DNA of 64,000 bases from Argyresthia goedartella (taxonomy: Eukaryota; Arthropoda; Insecta; Lepidoptera; Argyresthiidae), in assembly GCA_949825045.1 (NCBI GenBank), contig OX463806.1:43672208-43736207 (forward strand), read 5' to 3'. This document shows, piece by piece, positions 56,020 through 64,000 of the stretch. The notes under the pieces were generated by a model. The model saw nothing but the letters and a program-made list of their open reading frames with translations, ran no database searches and was not told the origin of the DNA. Made by a program: the position numbers and the translations under genes. Numbering within the stretch: position 1 is the stretch's first letter; each line of letters begins with the position of its first letter.

Positions 56020-57203
56020 AATTATGATGTACTTATTGATGATAGGCTCCAATGGGTTCCACATATAAAAGCCGTTGCGAAAAGATTACGAAAGCTTATT
56101 TTTGTTTTTAAGACACTTCGCTTTGTTGCATCAAACAAGTTACTCCTAGAGACTTACAAGGCTCTCGGTCAGTCCATTATTACATATTGTATTTGTTCTT
56201 GGGGGGGAGCGTGCAAAACTCACTTATTGGAGGTGGAAAGAGCACAGAGAGTAGTCCTGAAGGTCCTATTATTCTTACCATTTAGACATCCTACTACCAA
56301 GGTATATGAAGAGTGCAAGGTACTCAGCGTGCGTAAACTATTTATATATCAGAGTTTAAGGAGATACCATCGCGTAACCGTACCTTCACTACCCTTGAAC
56401 AATAAACGAATAGATAACTGCCCCGTACCAAACTGCAAGAGTGTCTTTGCTAGGCGACACTATACCTATACCTCTCCTCGTATTTATAACAAACTAAATT
56501 TAAAATATAAAAAAAAGACATGAAGTAATTATCAAATTAAAGCAAAATCATTGAATGGCTAAATACGTTCGACTACGACACTACAGAAGATCTCCTAAAA
56601 GTAATAAAATAAATCAAAAAATTAACAAAAGGCATTATTTGGCTCAAATTCTAAAACTAAGTTTAAAATCATGTAAACAGATATTTATACACAATACCTA
56701 CATGGCTCGTATTTTAATCAAAATGCATATCTATTTTAATCAAAATGCATATCTACTTACAATATTCAGTGCACTATTAATTTGAATATTCACTTTCACT
56801 TTCATACTTACTAACCAAACTAATTTATTTGTATATCTAGTTACTTTTAGCAGTTAAATTTAATATTGCAATTTTTGCTTTGACTGTACCACATACTGTT
56901 TAAGAAACTCCATCATTTTATTTTACAACTACCTACCATTAATGTTACTTATAAATAAGTGATATGTAACTTTTAGTTTACCTACATACATCTTTATAGA
57001 TTTTTAATAAGTAATTTAATATCGTTCATTTTAATATGTATACCTACCCTTGTACTTGATGTAACTCAATGTGAATTGTTCACCAAATGGAAGGAACTGG
57101 TTCCTGACACACTGGTTACCCTAGTTTACGAACCAGGGCTACAATAATTTATACTTTTTGTGTTGCAATAAAGAAATGTTTATGTTTTATGTTTATGTTT
57201 CTA
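56020..57203 (+). pseudogene. CR1/jockey-like LINE: reverse-transcriptase C-terminus and 3' UTR
   Basis: One frame is open from about 56,020 to a stop at 56,523. It reads VLIDDRLQWVPHIKAVAKRL, then R-K-L-I-F-V-F-K-T-L-R-F-V-A, Q-S-I-I-T-Y-C-I-C-S-W-G-G-A, E-V-E-R-A-Q-R-V-V-L-K-V and L-S-V-R-K-L-F-I-Y-Q. These are the 'LGV.ID..L.W..HI', 'Y.I..WG' and 'ERAQR..LK' blocks after the polymerase core. The 3' UTR runs to about 57,203 with ATAAAGAAATG and a (TTTATG)n-type tail. It has no stop in the retained part, so this is a relatively young 5'-truncated copy. Confidence 0.85.
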
Positions 57204-57384
57204 AATAAAATAACTTTCAGGATAATAAATGTTAAAAATGAGCTTTTTTGAGCTTTCCTTGTGTTTAAACCAAGTGAAGAGTAGATATGGTGATGTCGGA
57301 GGTCATAAACCGTAAAAAAAAATTGTACATACTCGCATAGTTCATATTGCGATAATCAGATAAATATCAGTTAAAAAAACCCCA

Positions 57385-57690
57385 AATAATAATAATAATA
57401 AATGTTTTTATTCCAGAAATTGAATTTCCACATAAAACTTACATAATCTACTCATTTTTAAAAGAAAATTTAAGAAATAAAATTTACATAAAGGTAATGA
57501 CAAAAAATAAAACATAACAATAGGTGACAACAGTTTAAACAGTCTTGTGGATTGGACAGGCGGTTTCTCAGTTTGTAAAAGCTCCCACTGGTGAAGGTGA
57601 TTTGGGCTCGCGAGCCAAGAATGAGGTCTTCATTTAATTTCACTTCATAAAACTTCATTCCATAAAATTGATGTTGCATAGGATGTTATA
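57385..57690 (-). mobile_element. LINE-like 3' end (tentative)
   Basis: AATAATAATAATAAATGTTTTTATTCCAG on the plus strand is the inverse of a LINE tail. The preceding minus-strand frame contains LNEDLILGSRAQITFTSGSF and LRNRLSNPQDCLNC, a plausible but unrecognised protein end. Confidence 0.35.
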
Positions 57691-57734
57691 AGGATGCATG
57701 TGTTATTTAAGTTTATGATACATGTGTAAGACGA

Positions 57735-57960
57735 CCTCTGTGGCGCTTCGGTTGTGGCTCTGCCAACCATGTGAGAGGTCCCGGGTTCGATCCCCGGCTG
57801 GGGACAAAGAAAAAAGAAACCCCAGGCCTTGGATGTTTATATGTGTGTGACGACGCTGTTTCTGGCTCTAGGACACAGGGCATCCTAGTGTGGGGCCAGA
57901 AGCAATGTATGTGCCTTTATGTAAATGTTTATGTTTAAGTTAAGCTAAGTTTAGAATTAT
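57735..57960 (+). mobile_element. tRNA-derived SINE, third family
   Basis: TGTGGCGCTTCGGTTGTGGC (A-box-like) and GTCCCGGGTTCGATCCCCGG (B-box) are followed by GGGGACAAAGAAAAAAGAAACC, GGGCATCCTAGTGTGGGGCC and a TTTATGTAAATGTTTATGTTT tail. Confidence 0.75.
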
Positions 57961-58883
57961 TGCTGAATAGTTTCCGTTTGAGAATAAGTATTGTTAAAAC
58001 GATGAATTAGCCAGATAAAACTATTACAATCTCTTGTAGACAATAGACGCTTGTGGCAAAAATCTATCAGAGTTTCCCAGGTCTAAGATTAAAGACAAAT
58101 AACGTTGAACTAGCTAAGATTACTAGTTTAGACTATCCCTTTGTAAATATAAAGCTTGGTTAAGCACTCCCATAAATCACACGTCACACCGAAGATCACA
58201 GACTCATCGAATAAGCCTAACATAGCCTCAGTCAAACTTGCTTGGTTTCCGAGATATCGAAAGTTCAAAGTAATTCCTCAATTAGATCCTGCAAGGAAAG
58301 TTCCCAGAAACAATGAAAATACCAATTGTTCATTGGGTGACTCGGCACTTGGAGTTACCCACAACCCTGCAAGCTGTGCTAGTTCAATCCAATTATGATT
58401 CGGACTAAATACTACTAAGTTATATCTTGTAATAATTTGTTACTTTAACTCTATATATATATAATATAATAATATAATATACTAATAATTTATTCAGGAA
58501 AAAAAAACCATTTCTATTTTTATTACTACTAGAACAAGGGATGGTCACTACTCCCAAAAGAAGGGCGAACCCTATGGTATAGGATGAGTTGTACTTCCCT
58601 CCAGTACATGACATCATTTCAACATTAAGTCAAGACGTGTATGTCGCGCCACACGTTATATATGAGCGGTGGCCTTGAATGCGCAGAAGTCACTTTTCGA
58701 CACTTGTACATATGCGCAGTAATTCCCGCCAACGTCGCTCTGCGCTCTTAATTCGTTGCGCGACTTATATCTACGCATTGGCGATGGAGCACTACTACTT
58801 GTTCTCACAATTTCGAGTAATTATGTATTTTTTATAATAAAAATGTAAGTGTTAAATTTAAGTTTGTAATTCTTTTGTGATCT
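57961..58883. other. No gene recognised
   Basis: An 80-codon plus frame at 58,156-58,398 has no recognisable motif. Bases 58,640-58,790 are CG-richer and followed by AATAAAAATG, possibly an LTR or promoter fragment. Confidence 0.35.
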
Positions 58884-59195
58884 TATAAATCGCCAGTAGG
58901 TACTACTGATACGTAGTTGCTGCGCTTCGATAACTTATAAATCGCCAGTAGGTACTACTGATACGTAGTTGCTGCGCTTCGATAACTTATAAATCGCCAG
59001 TAGGTACTACTGATACGTAGTTGCTGCGCTTCGATAACTTATAAATCGCCAGTAGGTACTACTGATACGTAGTTGCTGCGCTTCGATAACTTATAAATCG
59101 CCAGTAGGTACTACTGATACGTAGTTGCTGCGCTTCGATAACTTATAAATCGCCAGTAGGTACTACTGATACGTAGTTGCTGCGCTTCGATAACA
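58884..59195. repeat. 6 x 52-bp tandem array
   Basis: Unit CTTATAAATCGCCAGTAGGT + ACTACTGATACGTAGTTGCT + GCGCTTCGATAA, six copies without visible differences. Each contains the near-palindrome AGTAGGTACTACT. Confidence 0.97.
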
Positions 59196-59396
59196 ACATT
59201 AATATAAAATCACAGAGCATAGCTCTGTTCCCTTTGACGTGTGACACAGCGCAACACAACATCAAGTTCTATATAAAACAGTATATGGATAGAGAATAGA
59301 ATAGAATGGTTATTTTATTTTAAATTTAAACAAAACAATTACTAAACTCAGACTACAAGATGAATAGGTAAGTGAGTTGTTTTAGTAAGATGAGTG

Positions 59397-59465
59397 CTCC
59401 CAATACTAGCGCAACTGTAACAATACTAGCGCAACTGTAACAATGCTAACGCAACTGTAACTCAG
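59397..59465. repeat. Three copies of a 20-bp repeat
   Basis: CAATACTAGCGCAACTGTAA occurs twice, and CAATGCTAACGCAACTGTAA once. Confidence 0.9.
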
Positions 59466-59615
59466 TTTGATCTGTGGTTAAATTAATGTGGTGATGTCTG
59501 GCAAACTACAGGACTTGAAACGGTATTTGTTCAAATGATTTTATAACCGAGAGACTTTGACTTTGAATTGAAGGCGAGCTTGCGTCAGTCCGTTAGGTAA
59601 CGTAAGGTTGATAAA

Positions 59616-59875
59616 ATAATAATAATAATACCTTGGACACTATTTACACACATTGATCTAGACCCAAACTAGGATTTCCTGTATCTTAAACTAGACAACG
59701 ATACACATACTTATATAGATAAATATTATACTTAGATAGATAAACAACCATGACTAGGGTACAAACATCCGTTCTTATCAAACAAATATTTGCCCCCACC
59801 GGGAATCGAACCCGGGACCCTTGGCTTCGTAGGCAGGGTCGCTGCCGACTCGGCCATTCGGGTCGTCAAATAACT
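59616..59875 (-). mobile_element. tRNA-derived SINE with (ATT)n tail
   Basis: Minus strand: ACCCGAATGGCCGAGTCGGC (A box) and GGGTCCCGGGTTCGATTCCCGG (B box), then the same body as at 15.5 and 30.3 kb. The best-preserved head of the three. Confidence 0.85.
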
Positions 59876-60888
59876 CGGTATATAAGTGGTCCGACCGATT
59901 TCGGTCACGGCGACCGCTTCATGAGCTTTGAACTCGCTCGTGTGCTCACATGTGGCTTGTGTAGCCAATCTTCCTTGTGAAGATCCTCGCGCATTGCGGG
60001 CATGTGAGCACATAATAACTCGGTAATTATAACATGTTCATCACAACACAAATGTCATAATTACAGAGCTGACTCGAGCGGGCCTGAAAACATTATCTTT
60101 CCCGACAGAAATGCATTAGGCTCTTCTACATTATTTATTTTACTTTATTTATGTATGCTCTTTATTTATTTATACTTATATCGCAACATCACTATGCATT
60201 TACTATCCAATTAGCTGCACGTGATATATTCAACAGTAAGAGTACCCACATGTCCTCGTTAGTGAACTGACGGTTGCATCCGAAGCAATTTGTGGGCACT
60301 CAAAACAACTTGAGAATACGTTTGACTGGACTGACTCTCTTTGTGTATGTGTGTGGGTGTGTGTTCAAACAACAGTAATTGCGTTTCTATTTAACTTCTA
60401 GCTCCATTTTCTAAAACATACTGCTAATTAAGTATTGCTATAAGCTAGGTAAGGTATCAATAATATCAATATACCAGTTAATCTCTACTCTTGATTGCTA
60501 CTCGGGTCTACCGACTGAGTCGGCTCCCTATCATAATTCCATGCATTCTGGATAAGGCTCTTTAAAGCTTACAGCTAATAAGTCTCTTACTGAGCAAAGA
60601 AAGCTTAGTACTGGAATTAATTCCCTAACCCTTTACCACATGCTAACCCAAATATGGGTTTCATATGTTTATTACAAAGCAATAAGCTCGAAAATCGCCA
60701 GCCATCTCAGGTAACAACAGGCCCGGCACAAAGGAAATCTTGAAACTTGGTGTTTACTCTATAGATAATATCTTATTGCAGATTTACCTTTGTACGCTAT
60801 TTTATGTTGCTCTTGTATTTTCAATTTCTTGACTGCAATAAAGAAATGGCTAGTTTTAAACGCACGCAAAAATATTTTTTGATGTTCT
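59876..60888. other. No gene recognised
   Basis: Includes an inverted pair around 59,940-60,010 (CTCGTGTGCTCACATG / CATGTGAGCACA). Otherwise AT-rich sequence without motifs. Confidence 0.4.
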
Positions 60889-61072
60889 TACATGTTCAAC
60901 CTAATACGAAGGGTAGAGGGGGCTTCGCTTCGCTTACCCCCTTTACCCTTCACCTAAGCCACCACAGTATTTTGCCCTGATATTTGCTGGAAAATCAGTA
61001 TATTGCTGTGAAAATCAGTATATTTGCTGTGCAAATCAGTATTATTGATGTGCAGTTTAATATTTCCCTAAA
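60889..61072. mobile_element. CGGTAGCTTAGGTGAAGGG-type element, 3' part
   Basis: CATGTTCAACCTAATACGAAGGGTAGAGGG, CTTCACCTAAGCCACCACAG, then AAATCAGTAT repeated three times and the end TGATGTGCAGTTTAATATTT + CCCT, matching the ends at 27.8 and 30.9 kb. Confidence 0.75.
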
Positions 61073-61920
61073 TAAATTATGAAATATCTCTCAAAAAGAA
61101 GTGGTTAAATAGTAAGTACGTTATTTCAATCCTAAATTCGAAGGCTAAAGTGGTGTGTTTGCCTTATAAATACGAAGTAAGAGTATAACAGAAGTGAACT
61201 CAAGATCAAGATAAATTGGTGGTCGCGGTTCATTGAGCCAGGTAGCAGCGACTTAAAAGGTTCTCTGTGTACCTCTCCGTGACGTGGCTAAAACCGCTAA
61301 CAAGCGAGCGAAGTAGAGGGAAATTATTAAAATATATGTCGCGTTGCACTCACGTGTACAGTAAGGTAGGTAAGGAATTAGTTGAGTCGGCCTGTTTTCT
61401 GAATCAGTCTGTGTTTCTTCTAACAAATTGCGAATTGGCCATGACTTATAGTCGACTTGTATTGTTTTATATTTAGCTGGTGCCCGCAGCTTTGTCTGCG
61501 TCTACATAGGAATTTTTTAATAATTCTTAGATGTAATGTTTTGTAGTGATAACAACTAAGTATTACAAGACAATAAGTTCAGAACTAAAACCTGGCTACT
61601 AAAGCATCGCATACTAAAGAGTATGAAACCTAGCCGGCCAAGCCACAGTTCCGTCAATACGCTTCTAACTATTAGTGATATAAACTTGGAATGTGCTATA
61701 AGCCCTTTAATTTGATACTCGACACGGCCCAGCAGCCTATGCGTAACTCTCTGAAGTTCATAGCGTGTGTCTATGGTTCATCTCATGCTCATACAATTTC
61801 ATCGATTGCGGGGTATCCCCGAAGGCTTCTAGGCTTCATTCAATGAGCTTGGGTTTGGCCTCCATTATGATGCTACTTGCGTGATACCAATTTGACAGAT
61901 GAAGCTGGTGCAAGGTGTCA
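61073..61920. other. No gene recognised
   Basis: A 69-codon plus frame at 61,267-61,476 has no recognisable motif. Confidence 0.4.
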
Positions 61921-61959
61921 AACGTAATAGTAGTTTATGTGACTGCTGCATAATGGAGG

Positions 61960-62034
61960 GCATTAAAACTCGAGAGCGGGTTTATGAAACGAGCCGAAGG
62001 CGAGTTTCATAATATCACTCGAGAGTTTTAATGC
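61960..62034. other. Nested hairpin insertion
   Basis: GCATTAAAACTCGAG...CTCGAGAGTTTTAATGC forms an outer stem with a 2-base bulge; TTATGAAAC...GTTTCATAA forms an inner stem around GAGCCGAAGGC. The flanks TAGTTTATGTGACTG and TAATTATGTACAGTTACAT are adjacent to each other, without this block, at 47,487-47,530. Confidence 0.85.
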
Positions 62035-62060
62035 CTAATTATGTACAGTTACATATACTA

Positions 62061-62422
62061 GTTTATCTACACACATATCATAAGCTCTCTTTGATGTGTT
62101 CAGGAACCGCATGTTTGACCGGCATTGTGGCTCTGCAATTGTTTAACTTGTTCTGTAGTACCAACTTCTCGCAGGCGGGCGTCGGCGTTCGAAATTTGAA
62201 TGTCAGTACCAACTTCACAAACAAACTAGGGATGGCACGCGTGTGGTCGTCGGCGTTCGAAATTTGAATGTCATTATATGTAGAAAAACTACACATAATG
62301 ACCATAATGTGTAGTTTTCCAGATACGAAACGAGTTTTTACCAAGTAGTTTAACATAATGGTGATCCTAACGTGCGGTTTTTGAACGCAGTAAAGAGGGT
62401 TTATGATACGTGTGTAGACAAA
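62061..62422. mobile_element. Inverted-repeat element (GTTTATCTACACACATATCATAA), copy 3
   Basis: GTTTATCTACACACATATCA + TAAGCTCTCTTT at the left, AAAGAGGGTTTATGATACGT + GTGTAGACAAA at the right. The interior carries a partial internal duplication (CGTCGGCGTTCGAAATTTGA + ATGTCA twice). Confidence 0.85.
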
Positions 62423-62489
62423 AGTCTATATGAAGTTCATAGCTCAGACGACTTACGCCATAAGGCTGCTGTTCAAAAACTCTTTTAGG

Positions 62490-63128
62490 ATTGCGTACCT
62501 TAAAAGATAAAAAGGAATCCTTATAGGATCACGTCCGTCCGTCCGTCCGTCCGTCTGTCACAGGCACTTTTCTCAGGAACTATAAGTCTTGAAATCTTCT
62601 GCAAAAATACTCATTATGATAACCGCAATTCAAGTCTTATATGAAAAAATATTGCTTACAAAAAAGTGGAAGGGGTAAAATGACAAAACGAAAAAAAAAA
62701 CACCGTCGTCGTCGTTGTCGTAGGTCGTGCAGGCTATTTTAAAAGGATAAATACAAACTTTTCACAAATAATATAGTATGGAAAACTTCAGAAATTATGA
62801 TCAAAAAATGCAAAAAAGAAACATTCCCCTCCGCTTATCTCCGAAACTACAGAATCTAAAAAGAAATAAAAAAAAATACAGAGAACTTAAGCCAAGGATT
62901 ACAGAAAAACCTACTTGGAATTGCCAAGGTTTTTAATTTATCTGTAAGCTACATACAAACTTTAAACGCATCTGGTTTTATGTACAAGCATGAAATTAGG
63001 CGCACTAATAATTTGTAAACAAAATTTTGCTATCTAAAATCTAAACTATTCATTCCACACCATCCCCACCATTTTACAGATGTGCGGAACCCTTAGTGCG
63101 CAAGTCCACCTCGCACTCAACCATTTTT
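62490..63128. mobile_element. GGGTTCCGTA-type repeat, diverged
   Basis: GTCCGTCCGTCCGTCCGTCTGTCACAGG near 62,525, and the end GCGGAACCCTTAGTGCGCAA + GTCCACCTCGCACTCAACC. This end is the closest match in the window to the 39-bp minisatellite unit. Confidence 0.65.
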
Positions 63129-63298
63129 TTACCAATACTTTATGCCATCTAGATGGCGCTATATTAATTTTAGTATGACCTCTCAGAGCCTACCTATAAT
63201 AATAATAAGTAGTTGACGATTCTAAAGATAACTCATTTGTCAAATTAGGTTATGAAGTTTCGATGTTCTGGTGGAATAAATGAACATACCTATACATA

Positions 63299-63733
63299 TG
63301 TCGCAGTTGGTTAGTTAAATCAGACACTTAACTAACTCTTTAGACAGTTAATTAAATACCGACGTTTATCCAAGTCACTTAAATAAAGCATCGTCGAAAA
63401 CGTTTAACAATCTGCCTTACCGAAAGCCGGCGTGTTGGAAAACAAGATGGCGTCACGATAACAGCTCATTTGCACAGCTTATATCAGGGCTAAACATTGC
63501 GGTAGCTCTTAGGTGAAGGGTAAAGAAGGTGAGCGAAGCGAAGCCCCTTTATCCTTCGTGTTAGGTTGAACATGTAAGAACAACAAAAAATAGGAACGTT
63601 TAGACAACTCGTTAAACGTTTCGTTCACTCACTTGGCTGACGGAATTTTAGTGACTTGGTTAAACGCCGCCGGTATTTAATTAACGGTCTAGAGAGTTAG
63701 TTAAGTGTCTGATTCAACCAACTAACTGCGACA
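63299..63733. mobile_element. Inverted-repeat element with about 45-bp ends and a second element nested in it
   Basis: TGTCGCAGTTGGTTAGTTAA + ATCAGACACTTAACTAACTC at the left is matched inversely by GAGTTAGTTAAGTGTCTGAT + TCAACCAACTAACTGCGACA at the right. Bases 63,485-63,600 are a copy of the GCGGTAGCTCTTAGGTGAAGGG...CGTGTTAGGTTGAACATG repeat. Confidence 0.85.
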
Positions 63734-64000
63734 CATACTTACATACCTGTGAAAAAAACAGCTTACTGACGGCTGCTTAGATAAAGGGCTCTTTAATTTT
63801 TAATGATATACCCAGGTACCTTCTGCTCACGTTCAGAAATAAACGAATAAAAAAACGCCAATTTTAAACAACAGTAGCATTCATTTTTGTAATCTAAATA
63901 TACAAAACAAAGTCGGGTTAATTACACCCACTATAACTCAGCAACGGCTGGACCAATTTTAATGTTCTCTTATTTGTTTGATTCGTCTCCGCGCCGAATA
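63734..64000. other. No gene recognised
   Basis: AT-rich to the right edge. Confidence 0.4.

Noticed and set aside
58156..58398. 80-codon plus-strand frame as a gene
   Set aside because: No recognisable domain and no flanking gene signals.
59780..59870. tRNA gene
   Set aside because: A and B boxes are present, but the same head is repeated at 15.7 and 30.5 kb with a SINE body attached, and the acceptor stem does not close.

Overview
The window looks like nuclear DNA of a moth or butterfly (Lepidoptera). It is AT-rich. The genes are split into short exons with GT..AG introns. The interspersed repeats are of lepidopteran type: tRNA-derived SINEs, a repeat ending in GGGTTCCGTA / ACGGAACCCTAAAAA with a (GACG)n tract, CR1-like LINE 3' ends, and Ty3/gypsy, BEL/Pao and tyrosine-recombinase retroelement remnants. 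Species-level identity cannot be read from the sequence.

Host genes. (1) Five exons of a ferlin-family C2-domain gene (otoferlin/misfire type) lie on the minus strand between 20,908 and 10,671. All intron phases agree, and the gene continues beyond what I can find at both ends. (2) A cyclin-like gene lies on the plus strand in four exons from 34,533 to 38,325. Its second exon carries a frameshift near 35,275, so it is either a recent pseudogene, a sequence error or a mis-spliced model.

Mobile or domesticated genes. At the left end, minus strand, an exon series from 6,387 to 1,662 encodes a DUF4806 protein. Four bases after its stop begins a second reading frame (1,657 down to beyond base 1) that resembles insect 'transposase domain-containing' proteins. 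I regard this tandem pair as the best candidate for a poorly described two-gene element. The second gene is interrupted by a 785-bp segment with 26-bp inverted ends.

Retroelements and nested insertions. From about 44,806 to 54,050 there is one degraded minus-strand Ty3/gypsy element of the env-carrying kind: 3' LTR, polypurine tract, env-like remnant, integrase, reverse transcriptase start, protease, gag, primer-binding site and 5' LTR. It is broken by a LINE (itself interrupted by an element with a 10-bp target duplication), two inverted-repeat elements and another LINE. Two tandem arrays sit inside its key motifs: 16 x 32 bp in the gag zinc knuckle and 3 x 48 bp at the protease active site. 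Other pieces are a BEL/Pao gag-protease fragment (24.65-25.86 kb), a tyrosine-recombinase pseudogene (39.5-40.5 kb), two related solo LTRs carrying different minisatellites (17.4 and 40.5 kb), and CR1-like LINE ends (35.8, 47.9 and 56.0 kb).

Other structured DNA. A 1.1-kb minisatellite of about 28 x 39 bp lies in a ferlin intron. A 1.7-kb foldback element at 22.94-24.65 kb has about 145-bp inverted ends, an unidentified protein-coding fragment and a 146-bp palindromic array. There is a 6 x 52-bp array at 58.9 kb and many small inverted-repeat elements. Most of the rest is intron or intergenic DNA in which I recognise nothing.
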